DNA of 12,678 bases from assembly GCA_903896585.1 (NCBI GenBank), contig CAITYI010000171.1:1-12678 (forward strand), written 5' to 3'. This stretch comes from an uncultured bacterium. Its GTDB lineage: Bacteria > Actinomycetota > Actinomycetes > S36-B12. The notes under the pieces are model-generated. The model saw only the letters and a program-made list of their open reading frames with translations, was not told where the DNA came from and made no database searches. The first letter of the stretch is position 1; each line of letters opens with the position of its first letter. The position numbers were made by a program, and so were the translations under genes. This document shows, piece after piece, positions 1-8,641 of the stretch.

Positions 1-785
1 CTGACCCAGATGTCGAGGCAATCTATATTTCCCTCAATAACGATGCGCACTTCCCGTGGATTGAGGCTTCACTGCTTGCCGGAAAACACGTCCTCTGCGA
101 GAAACCCATGACCATGTCCTCGGCGGACACAATCAGAGCCTATGAACTTGCTCGCACGCAAAATCTCTTGCTAGTTGAGGCGACCTGGTCTTTATGGGGT
201 CCGCGCATGCGCCGCATTTCTGAGTTGGTGGAAAGTGGCGCAATCGGTACGCCACAAAATTACTTGGCAACTTTCACATATAAAATTAGCCCTGAGGCCA
301 ATTACCGGCTCGAACCACACCAAGGTGGCGGTGCACTTTTAGATGTTGGCATCTATCCCCTGCACGGACTTATCGCGCTATTACCCGAAGAAACCACGTA
401 CACCGTGACAGAGGCAAGTATAGATTTTGCCGGACACAAAGTAGACATGACCACAAAAGCGCATGTGTCCTGGCAAACCCCTCACGGCGATACCGGCACC
501 GGTGCCATTGTGGCTTCATTTGATATGCATCCATCGCAAAGATTCGTCATCAATGGTTCCGAAGGCGAAATAACTATTGACGATGACCAAGCATTCGCCT
601 TGTGGAAACAGCCGGGTTCATTGGTTGTCAACGGAACTCGCGAGGAATTCGCAGCCGTTGATCCCTACAACATTATGTTTGAACAATTCAGTAGAAGGAT
701 TCGTGGAGAAGATTCGTGGATACCCCAACCATGGCAATCGATTCGAGTTGCCGAAATAGTTGAAAAAATCCAACGCGTGGGTTAA
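1..785 (+). CDS. Gfo/Idh/MocA family oxidoreductase, 5'-truncated
   Basis: The C-terminal ~260 residues of an NAD(P)-dependent sugar or polyol dehydrogenase; the first complete codon is at 3. The reading frame is open through the window edge, so the N-terminal GxGxxA nucleotide-binding loop lies outside. Visible family marks are the CEKP motif (Lys codon at 102-104), which ends the Rossmann half and supplies the conserved lysine, and GGGALLDVGIYPLH (codons around 324-365), whose Asp and His sit where the family places active-site residues. These features and the EATWSLW stretch resemble the dihydrodiol dehydrogenase / NADP-D-xylose dehydrogenase branch. That is a family resemblance, not a proven substrate. 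It converges on the xylulokinase gene, which fits a pentose role but does not prove it. An internal ATG at 108 is not the true start, because it cuts the domain right after EKP. Confidence 0.9.
   Translation, partial: DPDVEAIYISLNNDAHFPWIEASLLAGKHVLCEKPMTMSSADTIRAYELARTQNLLLVEATWSLWGPRMRRISELVESGAIGTPQNYLATFTYKISPEANYRLEPHQGGGALLDVGIYPLHGLIALLPEETTYTVTEASIDFAGHKVDMTTKAHVSWQTPHGDTGTGAIVASFDMHPSQRFVINGSEGEITIDDDQAFALWKQPGSLVVNGTREEFAAVDPYNIMFEQFSRRIRGEDSWIPQPWQSIRVAEIVEKIQRVG
782..785. other. Palindromic TTAA serving as stop codon for both convergent genes
   Basis: The oxidoreductase ends in TAA at 783-785 on the plus strand, and xylulokinase ends in TAA read from 784 to 782 on the minus strand. 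There is no room for a terminator between the genes, so each transcript must run antisense into its neighbour or end inside it. Confidence 0.95.
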
Positions 786-2194
786 CCAAAAAGATTAGAT
801 CGAATTTCTTGATAGCGCTCCTGAATATCTGGAACCCGAACCGGATCTAGGTAGCGCGTTTCGCCAAGATTCATGGACGTCCACTCTGGTGGGTTCACTT
901 CACCCGACAGTGCCCAGGCGGCTTGCACCGCTGCACCATCGGCAACGTATTCACCTTCCGGTGGAACTTCAATGGGCACATTGAACATGGTCGCAGCAAC
1001 GGCAGACACCGCGGAGTTCGCCGCTGCACCACCAATGAGAATTACTCGTTGGGCAACTACCCCTACAGATTCCAATGCCTGCACTGCTTCCACCAGGCCA
1101 CCGAACATCCCCTCAATCGCACTGCGGGCCAGATTCTCCGCAGTCATGTTCTCTCGAGTGAGCCCGTGCAGGGAACCCCTGGCGTCAGGCAAATTCGGTG
1201 TTCGCTCTCCATCCAAATATGGAATAAATGTCAGTCCGCCGGATCCGGGTTGAGCAGAAAGAGCCAATCGAGCAAACTCATTGAAATCAACATTCAACAT
1301 TCCAGCGGTCGCGCTCAGAATGCGAGCCGCATTGAGGGTGCACACCAGCGGGAGAAATTTCCCGGTTGCATCAGCAAACCCCGCAACAAAGCCTGACGGA
1401 TCCGATGTTGGCAACAGCGATCCTGCATAAGCAGTGCCTGATGTTCCCAGCGAGACGACTACATCACCGGGTTGAACACCTAAGGCGAGTGCAGCACCCA
1501 TGTTGTCACCCGTTCCGGGCGCGACCGCAATCGAGTTTTCCGTGAACAATCGAGTGTGCCCGGCGATCTCGGCTGGTTGCGCAACGCGAGGGAGCTCAAG
1601 GTCGTGGCCGAGTGCAAGGCGCACCAGATCGTGCCGATACTCCCCCGTGGCCGCAGACCAGTAACCCGTTCCGCTGGCATCGCCTCGATCGGTGGTGAAT
1701 TCAGCACTAGATCCCAACAACTTCCACGTCAGGTAGTCATGGGGCAATACGACGGTGGTTGTGCGCTGAGCATTTTCCGGCTCGTGTTCTGCCATCCAGC
1801 GCAACTTGCTGACCGTGAAGGCCGCAACGGGAACACTGCCCACCGCATTCGCCCACTCGGTCGGACCACCCAGTTCATCAATGAGTTGAACACAAGCTTG
1901 AGCTGATCGAGTGTCATTCCACAAAATGGCTGGGCGCACCACTTCATTGCCTGAATCAAGTGGCACCATGCCGTGCTGTTGAGCAGCAATGGATATCGCT
2001 GACACGCCCTCCAGCACACCAGGTGCAATATCACTCAGTGCACTCCACCATTGCTCTGGATCCACTTCCGTGCCATCGGGATGGGGGGCTTTCGTCTGCC
2101 GAACAAGTTTTCCCGTCTCTGCATCTCGCACCACGATTTTGACCGATTGGGTAGAGGAGTCAACACCTGCAACAAGTCGTGACGAGTTCGACAT
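782..2194 (-). CDS. xylB: Xylulokinase (FGGY carbohydrate kinase)
   Basis: Cytoplasmic kinase, 470 residues, that phosphorylates D-xylulose to xylulose-5-phosphate for the pentose phosphate pathway. The two actin-like domains are complete. Seen: GVDSSTQSVK with Asp12 (phosphate loop), QHGMV at 73-77 (sugar contact region, MHG in E. coli XylB), ILWNDTR at 90-96, GTGDN with Asp230 (expected catalytic base), SLGTSG at 248-253, PYLDGERTP at 325-333 and IGGAA at 387-391 (ATP site). I chose the ATG at 2194 because AAGG at 2201-2204 lies six bases upstream and the family homology begins just inside. In-frame ATGs at 2200 (touching the AAGG) and 2248 are less suitable. FGGY kinases vary in substrate, but the motif set favours xylulokinase. 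Its stop overlaps that of the convergent oxidoreductase. The aquaporin gene is upstream on the same strand, separated by a strong hairpin. Confidence 0.93.
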   Translation of the reverse strand: MSNSSRLVAGVDSSTQSVKIVVRDAETGKLVRQTKAPHPDGTEVDPEQWWSALSDIAPGVLEGVSAISIAAQQHGMVPLDSGNEVVRPAILWNDTRSAQACVQLIDELGGPTEWANAVGSVPVAAFTVSKLRWMAEHEPENAQRTTTVVLPHDYLTWKLLGSSAEFTTDRGDASGTGYWSAATGEYRHDLVRLALGHDLELPRVAQPAEIAGHTRLFTENSIAVAPGTGDNMGAALALGVQPGDVVVSLGTSGTAYAGSLLPTSDPSGFVAGFADATGKFLPLVCTLNAARILSATAGMLNVDFNEFARLALSAQPGSGGLTFIPYLDGERTPNLPDARGSLHGLTRENMTAENLARSAIEGMFGGLVEAVQALESVGVVAQRVILIGGAAANSAVSAVAATMFNVPIEVPPEGEYVADGAAVQAAWALSGEVNPPEWTSMNLGETRYLDPVRVPDIQERYQEIRSNLFG

Positions 2195-2255
2195 ATACAT
2201 CCTTGTCTCAGTGTGCTGTTCGCGTGAGATCGCGCGAAGCGTCGCCACCAGCCTA

Positions 2256-2278
2256 GTAAATGGGTGTCTGGTAAATGG
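2256..2278. repeat. Two GTAAATGG direct repeats 15 bp apart, upstream of xylB
   Basis: GTAAATGG occurs at 2256-2263 and again at 2271-2278, on one face of the helix to within about half a turn. It lies in the only possible xylB promoter region, next to the hairpin. A TAGGCT hexamer (2255-2250, minus strand) could be a -10 element, but no convincing -35 is present. A binding site for a sugar regulator is possible; this is a weak inference. Confidence 0.3.
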
Positions 2279-2313
2279 TGGTGGCGGTGAAGAAGAACTT
2301 CACCGCCACCACC
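2277..2313 (-). terminator. Perfect 16-bp hairpin between aquaporin and xylB
   Basis: GGTGGTGGCGGTGAAG (2277-2292) pairs without mismatch with 2298-2313 around a five-base loop. It begins 30 bases past the aquaporin stop (minus strand) and ends 83 bases before the xylB start. No T-run follows on the minus strand, so it would be a U-less terminator, an attenuator, or an mRNA 3'-end stabiliser separating aquaporin from xylB expression. Seen: the stem. Inferred: termination. Confidence 0.7.
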
Positions 2314-2342
2314 TGGAAATCGCTTCTGTTGTTCAGCGCCGA

Positions 2343-3092
2343 CTACTCGCGCTCTGATCCTGCCACTTGGGATTCCGGCATTTCTGAAGTGCTTCGAGTC
2401 AGCATCCAGATCACAACGGCGACCACGGAGCCGACCAAAGGTGCCAAAATGAATAGCCACACCTGTGACATGGCGGTTCCACCCTCAAACAGCGCTGGGC
2501 CAAATGACCGGGCCGGGTTAACCGATGTTCCGGTCAGTGGGATTCCCACCAGGTGAACCAGGGTCAGTGTCAAACCAATTGCGACGCCTGCGAATCCGGG
2601 TGCTGCCACTCGCTCGGTTACGAGCAAAATGACAAGTACGAATGCCGCAGTGAGCACAACCTCAAGTACAAATGCGCCGGTCAGATTGATAGCGCCATTG
2701 TCATAGGAGTTGGTGCCGAGTGCACCGGTGTAATCGGTCACCCCAAATGAATCAACAAAGAGTTTGAGTAATCCACCGGCAGCAATCGCACCGAGGAACT
2801 GCACAATCCAGTAGCCAATCGCTTCGCGTGCCGGAAGTCGCCGACCGAGCAGCATGGCCAGTGTCACGGCCGGGTTGACGTGGGCGCCGCTGACCGGCCC
2901 AAATGCGTAGGCGATACCCAGTAGCACCAAACCGAAAGCCATGGCTACGCCGACTACACCTGCACCGGTGCCGTTGCCGTCGGCACCGACTATTGCGGAG
3001 ATACCGAATACCGCTGTTCCCACCGCCAGAAAGACCAGGAGAAATGTGCCAATAAATTCGGCGAGAAGTGATCGTCCAAGGGTTGGTTGCAT
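2343..3092 (-). CDS. aqpZ: Aquaporin Z-like water channel (MIP family)
   Basis: Integral membrane channel of 249 residues with the duplicated MIP fold of six helices and two half-helices. Both NPA boxes are present: HVNPAVTL (Asn73) and SVNPARSFGP (Asn192). The selectivity-filter positions match E. coli AqpZ: Phe53 in the AMAFGL helix, His180 in LTLVH, Thr189 in TGTSVNP and Arg195. This F-H-T-R set is that of a water channel rather than a glycerol facilitator. Such channels may also pass some H2O2. I place the start at the ATG at 3092, preceded by AAAGGA with a five-base gap; a TTG further up at 3137 would add a 15-residue polar tail and has no clear site. The gene is divergent from furA-katG, separated by 162 bases, which raises the possibility of shared peroxide control. 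Confidence 0.93.
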   Translation of the reverse strand: MQPTLGRSLLAEFIGTFLLVFLAVGTAVFGISAIVGADGNGTGAGVVGVAMAFGLVLLGIAYAFGPVSGAHVNPAVTLAMLLGRRLPAREAIGYWIVQFLGAIAAGGLLKLFVDSFGVTDYTGALGTNSYDNGAINLTGAFVLEVVLTAAFVLVILLVTERVAAPGFAGVAIGLTLTLVHLVGIPLTGTSVNPARSFGPALFEGGTAMSQVWLFILAPLVGSVVAVVIWMLTRSTSEMPESQVAGSERE

Positions 3093-3202
3093 GTTTTTCC
3101 TTTCACACGGGGCGTCAAACGGATGTATGGGACACAAGGCTAGGTATCAACGCAACGATTACCAGCAAAAACGCCGGGACTTAACGGACAATTTCTGGCA
3201 AA

Positions 3203-3215
3203 TGTACATAATACA
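3203..3215. promoter_or_regulatory. TGTA-N5-TACA palindrome, candidate FurA operator
   Basis: TGTACATAATACA lies five bases upstream of the -35 element of the furA promoter, within a run of A/T-rich sequence. On the minus strand the same bases read TATTAT (3213-3208), a plausible -10 for aquaporin, although no good -35 is seen. A repressor bound here could therefore block both directions. FurA orthologues generally repress their own furA-katG operon; that this element is the site is inference. Confidence 0.45.
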
Positions 3216-3219
3216 ATTT

Positions 3220-3248
3220 TTGACACAGTCCAAAATCAGGGATAGCCT
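3220..3248 (+). promoter_or_regulatory. furA promoter, probably leaderless
   Basis: A consensus TTGACA (3220-3225), a 17-base spacer and TAGCCT (3243-3248) place the expected transcription start on the A of the furA ATG at 3255, six bases past the -10. There is no Shine-Dalgarno sequence before that ATG, consistent with a leaderless mRNA, which is common in actinobacteria. Confidence 0.65.
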
Positions 3249-3254
3249 TTGCCC

Positions 3255-3704
3255 ATGAGTGCTCATCTGGCAAAGGTCGCTAACGTGGAGCACTCCCATT
3301 CGGCTCCCGGTGAAATCCTGCGCAGTCTCGGAGTTCAGGTCACCGCCCAACGAGTTGCAGTGTTAGATGCAGTCTCCGCTCATCCCCACGCAACGGCTGA
3401 TCAAATCTTGGAATCTGTCCGCGCCAGCATCGGCGCCATTTCCCGGCAATCGGTCTACGACACCCTCGGTACGCTCGAGCAGGTTGGTCTTGTTCGTCGA
3501 ATTCAACCGACCGGATCGCCGGCGCGATTTGAAAACCGGGTTGGGGACAATCATCACCACATTATTTGCCGCAACTGCGGAGCCCTCTCCGATGTTGACT
3601 GTGCCGTTGGAGAGATGCCGTGCCTCACTGCTTCAGATTCCCACGGCTACACAATCGACGAAGCCGAAGTCGCGTACTGGGGGCTTTGTCCAACCTGCCA
3701 ATAG
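3255..3704 (+). CDS. furA: FurA/PerR-type peroxide-responsive repressor
   Basis: A 149-residue Fur-family regulator. The winged helix occupies roughly residues 18-83, with the recognition-helix stretch ISRQSVYDTL at 62-71. The dimerisation half carries a histidine cluster at 100-102, then CRNC (Cys105, Cys108) and a C-terminal CPTC (Cys145, Cys148) that form the structural zinc site. His43/His45 in the AHPHATAD segment and Asp113 after the CRNC box fall where PerR proteins have metal ligands; Asp rather than Glu there is PerR-like and favours H2O2 sensing by histidine oxidation (inferred from the family). The ATG at 3255 fits the promoter above; a TTG at 3249 directly abuts the -10 and is unlikely. 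It is followed 71 bases later by katG, the standard actinobacterial arrangement in which this protein represses the pair. Confidence 0.93.
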   Translation: MSAHLAKVANVEHSHSAPGEILRSLGVQVTAQRVAVLDAVSAHPHATADQILESVRASIGAISRQSVYDTLGTLEQVGLVRRIQPTGSPARFENRVGDNHHHIICRNCGALSDVDCAVGEMPCLTASDSHGYTIDEAEVAYWGLCPTCQ

Positions 3705-3712
3705 CTACCGGC

Positions 3713-3744
3713 CAACACTAAATAACTTCAACACTAAACAACTT
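3713..3744 (+). repeat. Two tandem 16-bp repeats in a G-free furA-katG spacer
   Basis: CAACACTAAATAACTT (3713-3728) is followed directly by CAACACTAAACAACTT (3729-3744), identical at 15 of 16 positions, with a decayed third copy suggested after that. The whole stretch 3712-3762 has no G on the plus strand, so the mRNA here should be unstructured up to the katG ribosome-binding site. Possible roles are an RNA processing site or a translation enhancer. Confidence 0.75.
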
Positions 3745-3775
3745 CATTCACAACTCACATAAGAAGGAGAAAAGT

Positions 3776-5974
<2,199 letters not shown>

Positions 5975-5985
5975 ATGATTCCTCA

Positions 5986-6023
5986 TGAAGCCCGGGCTAA
6001 CTATCCTGTTAGCCCGGGCTTCA
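5986..6023 (+). terminator. katG terminator hairpin, 16-bp perfect stem
   Basis: TGAAGCCCGGGCTAAC (5986-6001) and 6008-6023 are exact complements around a six-base loop TATCCT, starting 12 bases after the katG stop. No T-run follows (CCCTGTACTG), so it is of the U-less kind. Confidence 0.8.
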
Positions 6024-6079
6024 CCCTGTACTGAGAGTCCCCCACTAGGAATTGCATTTGCGGTCAACACTTTGGGAAG

Positions 6080-6092
6080 ACATTGATAATGT
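6080..6092. promoter_or_regulatory. ACATT-GAT-AATGT palindrome upstream of the 100-residue gene
   Basis: A 5-3-5 inverted repeat in the 177-base stretch between the katG terminator and the next start. Its right side contains GATAAT (6085-6090), which could serve as a -10 about 110 bases upstream of the gene. No matching -35 stands out. A regulator site or part of a promoter; both are weak inferences. Nothing else was seen in 6024-6187. Confidence 0.25.
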
Positions 6093-6200
6093 TGGTCTGT
6101 CAAAGAAACTCAAGAAGTCTCGGGTCTCTCTGCATCATCTCGGACTTCACAAGTTTTCTAAATTAATCAATTACCGTCGCCACTATCAAGGGAGTCCGCC

Positions 6201-6503
6201 ATGAGCAGCGTCATTGAGTACACCATGCAAGCAAAGCCTGGACAATACGACAAAGTCATGAGCGCGTATATCGCCTTTGCTGATGAATTTGGCGAGCACA
6301 ACCTCTCCGAGGATCTCATTTTGGTTACTGGCAATGCAGTGACCGGTGTCATTCGAGGTATTGGTGTGTTTCTCTCTGACTCCGAAGCACTCGACGTAGT
6401 CAGCGCAAGCATGTTCGTGGACTTTCGTGACAGTGTGGCTGACCTTCTCACCGAGGTTCCAGTTCGCACGGACCTTGACCTGGTGCACGTATTCGTCAAG
6501 TGA
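6201..6503 (+). CDS. 100-residue protein of unknown function, possible dimeric alpha/beta barrel
   Basis: I do not recognise a specific family. The gene is well supported: AAGGGAG (6188-6194) lies six bases before the ATG, and the product is acidic, cytosolic and free of membrane segments. The pattern of an opening beta strand (VIEYTMQAKPG), a helix (QYDKVMSAYIAFADEF), two further strands, a second helix with the FRDSVADLL stretch, and a closing strand LDLVHVFVK resembles the small antibiotic-monooxygenase (ABM)/stress-responsive barrel fold. This is a pattern judgement only. No cysteines are present, and no conserved catalytic residue can be pointed to. It stands alone between the katG terminator and the convergent ycnI-like gene, with its own probable promoter. 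Open frames on the opposite strand over the same bases lack a ribosome-binding site and are taken as shadows. Confidence 0.75.
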   Translation: MSSVIEYTMQAKPGQYDKVMSAYIAFADEFGEHNLSEDLILVTGNAVTGVIRGIGVFLSDSEALDVVSASMFVDFRDSVADLLTEVPVRTDLDLVHVFVK

Positions 6504-6550
6504 TCTTCAACGGTGACACCTACATCTTCACGGTTTCCAGTCGTTGGTTC

Positions 6551-7144
6551 TTAATGCGCGTGCACCGGAGCAGCGGGTTTACCTGTCGAAGTGGCCGTAG
6601 TTTTACCTGAAGTATCTTTCTTCGCAACAACTAGAACCTCAGCGCGTGGAGTCAACGGTGGCGAAGGAGTAGAAGCTGTGGCCGGCGCGTACTTGTCATT
6701 CCAGTAGTACGAGGATCCAGGACACAACTGCATCACACTCATGCCATAGGTCCCCGGATTTTTTGGCCAAGACACGGTGATGGGGAAAAAGGTTGCGGTG
6801 CCAAATGGGATGGGCGTGCCTTGATTGACCCAGGTGATGTGCCATCCGCCTTTGGCCTGCTTAGTCACACTCGAAGTCCAACCGGCTACCGGCTCTGGCC
6901 TCACTGCGCGCCAAGGAGCACCGACAAAGGCCTCGACCTGCAAGGTTGGCTCGGCAGGCAGACAGCCGTGCTGAATCTCAAGAGTCATCGCGCTGGTCTG
7001 GCCAGCGACAGCGCTGACCTCATTGAGCTGGATGATCGAGTGAGCAGATGCACTGCCTAGCAGCGGTGAATTGAGGGCGATCGTGCCAAAAGCGAATGTG
7101 CCAAGAGTGGCCACGAGAGTTGCTGAGCGAATAAATGTGCGCAT
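6551..7144 (-). CDS. Secreted YcnI/DUF1775-type copper-associated protein
   Basis: A 197-residue exported protein. Residues 1-34 form a signal peptide (Arg-rich start, hydrophobic 8-24, ASA before the cut) so that His35 would be the first mature residue, as in YcnI, where an N-terminal histidine helps bind Cu. The DUF1775 pattern follows: AGQTSAMTLEIQHGC (47-61) and VRPEPVAGW (81-89). Cys61 and Cys141 could form a disulfide. The C-terminal tail is low-complexity Ser/Thr/Pro/Lys and ends HAH (195-197), which may add metal ligands. YcnI genes are usually next to copC/copD-like genes; none is present here. I chose the ATG at 7144 because it heads the signal peptide; an in-frame ATG at 7255 would add a second hydrophobic segment. 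There is no Shine-Dalgarno site, and TAACCT seven bases upstream suggests a leaderless transcript. No hydrophobic anchor follows the domain. Confidence 0.85.
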   Translation of the reverse strand: MRTFIRSATLVATLGTFAFGTIALNSPLLGSASAHSIIQLNEVSAVAGQTSAMTLEIQHGCLPAEPTLQVEAFVGAPWRAVRPEPVAGWTSSVTKQAKGGWHITWVNQGTPIPFGTATFFPITVSWPKNPGTYGMSVMQLCPGSSYYWNDKYAPATASTPSPPLTPRAEVLVVAKKDTSGKTTATSTGKPAAPVHAH

Positions 7145-7151
7145 TAGCGAG

Positions 7152-7157
7152 AGGTTA
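7152..7157 (-). promoter_or_regulatory. Candidate -10 (TAACCT) for leaderless ycnI-like transcript
   Basis: TAACCT read on the minus strand is followed by seven bases and then the ATG at 7144, so transcription would begin at or next to the start codon. No clear -35 is seen; the region where it would lie is filled by the dyad at 7159-7191. Confidence 0.45.
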
Positions 7158-7158
7158 G

Positions 7159-7191
7159 CAGGGTGTTGCAGGTTGTTCCTGCGACACCCTG
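7159..7191. promoter_or_regulatory. 14-bp dyad (CAGGGTGTTGCAGG), candidate operator of the ycnI-like gene
   Basis: CAGGGTGTTGCAGG (7159-7172) faces CCTGCGACACCCTG (7178-7191) across a TTGTT spacer, with one G-T pair as the only flaw. It abuts the probable -10 of the ycnI-like gene and spans roughly -15 to -47, the usual place for a repressor or activator site. It does not look like a CsoR-type G/C-run box. If transcription starts further upstream it would instead be a hairpin in the mRNA leader. Confidence 0.55.
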
Positions 7192-7247
7192 TGAGTGTTA
7201 TGGAAATCAGTGGGAACCACGCCTTCAAAAATAGTCTTAGCGGCTGG

Positions 7248-7273
7248 TTTCGCATGAGAGTTTCGCATGAGAG
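7248..7273. repeat. Tandem duplication of 13 bp (TTTCGCATGAGAG x2)
   Basis: Two exact copies, 7248-7260 and 7261-7273, 20 bases before the DUF805 start. Each contains an ATG, but neither has a ribosome-binding site. Probably a replication-slippage duplication; an effect on the promoter spacing of either divergent gene is possible. Confidence 0.85.
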
Positions 7274-7293
7274 AATGTGAGGGAGGAGTCCGC

Positions 7294-7800
7294 ATGGGAT
7301 TTATAAAGGCAGTTAAGCACGCATTCAAGAACTACGTGAACTTCCGAGGTCGCACTAGTCGATCTGAGTTCTGGTGGTTCTTCCTATTCATGGTGACCGT
7401 GTCTGTTGCCTTGTACATCATCTCCGAAGTGGGCATCGCCACGAGTGCGGATCCGCAACTGTGGAACACACTGGCTCAAGTGGGAATCATCCTGAACATT
7501 GTGTGGTTCCTGGCGACGATTCTCCCCGCTAGTGCTATCTGGTTCAGGCGCCTGCATGATTCCAATAAGTCTGGGTGGTGGTACATCCTCCCCGTCGCCA
7601 GCGGCATCGGTGGATTTTTTTTGTTTGCCCTTTCAGCGTTACAGAATCAGGTCCTCTTTTCGGCCGGCATGGGCTTGGGCTTGGTCTCGGGTATCAGCGG
7701 TCTTGTTCTGCTGGTTTTCGCACTGCTACCCAGCACACCCGGACCAAACCGCTATGGCGAACCGCAACCGCCGACACAGCTCAGGGCCGGGAAGCCATGA
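7294..7800 (+). CDS. DUF805 inner-membrane protein
   Basis: A 168-residue membrane protein of the DUF805 (YhaH-like) family, function not established. The family signatures are clear: the N-terminal FRGRTSRSEFWWFFLF (residues ~22-37), the cytoplasmic RRLHDSNKSGWWY loop (~88-100) and the C-terminal PGPNRYGEP (~150-158). About four hydrophobic helices are visible, around 32-50, 64-86, 98-115 and 122-145. It is longer than the typical ~110-130 residues, mainly through the segment between the first helix and RRLHD and the added helix before the end. GGAGG at 7282-7286 lies seven bases before the ATG at 7294, which decides the start over the ATG at 7267. The gene is divergent from the ycnI-like gene, and its last 20 bases overlap the end of the convergent methyltransferase gene. 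Confidence 0.9.
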   Translation: MGFIKAVKHAFKNYVNFRGRTSRSEFWWFFLFMVTVSVALYIISEVGIATSADPQLWNTLAQVGIILNIVWFLATILPASAIWFRRLHDSNKSGWWYILPVASGIGGFFLFALSALQNQVLFSAGMGLGLVSGISGLVLLVFALLPSTPGPNRYGEPQPPTQLRAGKP

Positions 7801-8641
7801 GGAAGAAGCCGGGTCCGTCGGGGTTGCCAGGATCGAGGACCCCGTAGGTGATCCTGCTCAGTCCGAGTTCCTCGAGGATGAACTCGATGTCATCACGTTC
7901 CAGCCAGTGAGCGAAAGAGCTAGGCCCACCGGCGAACGTGCCCTGTGATGTGTCTGTCCTGTATTCGTAACGATGAAGCCGAATGTTTCGTCCATGCCAA
8001 GAGACCTGCTTATCATGTTTCGGTCGTAAGCGATCCGACGTGTTCATCTCCCCGACACGCTCGGCGTCAAAGTAGTGGGTATGCAGGAACAGGTGATCTG
8101 CACGACCACCAACGGCCTCCAGAAACGCCACGGGGTCAGCCTGATGATAAAGGATGCCACTTGCCCACACGATGTCGTAACGATCGGTACTTGTCTTGAG
8201 ATAGGCGAGCACATCACCATACATAAACCGTGCATTGAGCCCAAGTACTTCCTTGGTGACTAGGCATTTAAGAAAAGCCGTCCGGCTCGCTTCGACCGAC
8301 ACGATGGGACCAGCGCCAGCCCACTCGAGGCAGGCGGTGTGGTAGCCCTCAAAGGGACCCAACTCGAGCACCGACTTACCGGACAGCCCTCCGGGTATAA
8401 CTGACTCGGCCCACGGAACGCGGGTATCAATCTCCGAATCGAAGTGATTTACCCATCCAGCCGTGATGTTTAAACTCTTGGGAAAAGCAGTGATCCACTG
8501 GCCCGCAAAGATGTCGACCGTCTGTTGAGGCGTCGGCTCGTGGGTGGCGAATTCATGGTGGTGCACTGGCCGATGAGACTTGCGAACTCTTTCTACAGCG
8601 CGGCGGACCAATCTGCGAATATGCGATCGGTCGTTAGCCAT
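7781..8641 (-). CDS. Class I SAM-dependent methyltransferase
   Basis: A 286-residue cytosolic enzyme. The N-terminus (1-45) is strongly basic and rich in Arg and His. A Rossmann-like methyltransferase core follows: motif I VLELGPFEG (91-99), the acidic residue binding the SAM ribose in VSVEAS (Glu117), YGDV (141-144), then YDIVWASGILYH (155-166). This layout is like that of the CmoB/DUF1698 group of methyltransferases, but the substrate is not identifiable. There is no Shine-Dalgarno sequence. Its ATG shares one base with the TAA of the small gene upstream (TAATG), which indicates translational coupling and membership of an operon with that gene and the MMPL exporter. The 3' end overlaps the convergent DUF805 gene by 20 bases. 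Confidence 0.9.
   Translation of the reverse strand: MANDRSHIRRLVRRAVERVRKSHRPVHHHEFATHEPTPQQTVDIFAGQWITAFPKSLNITAGWVNHFDSEIDTRVPWAESVIPGGLSGKSVLELGPFEGYHTACLEWAGAGPIVSVEASRTAFLKCLVTKEVLGLNARFMYGDVLAYLKTSTDRYDIVWASGILYHQADPVAFLEAVGGRADHLFLHTHYFDAERVGEMNTSDRLRPKHDKQVSWHGRNIRLHRYEYRTDTSQGTFAGGPSSFAHWLERDDIEFILEELGLSRITYGVLDPGNPDGPGFFLMASRP

Noticed and set aside
923..1396. Plus-strand open frame of 157 codons inside xylulokinase
   Set aside because: Composition follows from the antisense of a conserved kinase; no ribosome site and no recognisable domain.
2195..2248. Longer xylulokinase from the ATG at 2248
   Set aside because: The extra 18 residues match no kinase feature; AAGG fits the ATG at 2194 with six-base spacing.
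3093..3137. Longer aquaporin from a TTG at 3137
   Set aside because: Adds a polar tail with Cys residues not typical of AqpZ, and the AAAGGA site points to the ATG at 3092.
6167..6499. Minus-strand open frames opposite the 100-residue gene
   Set aside because: No ribosome-binding site, whereas the plus-strand gene has AAGGGAG at ideal spacing.
7145..7255. In-frame upstream start (ATG at 7255) for the ycnI-like gene, with a lipobox-like LTGC
   Set aside because: It would place a second hydrophobic leader before a complete signal peptide, has no ribosome-binding site, and runs through the dyad and probable promoter.
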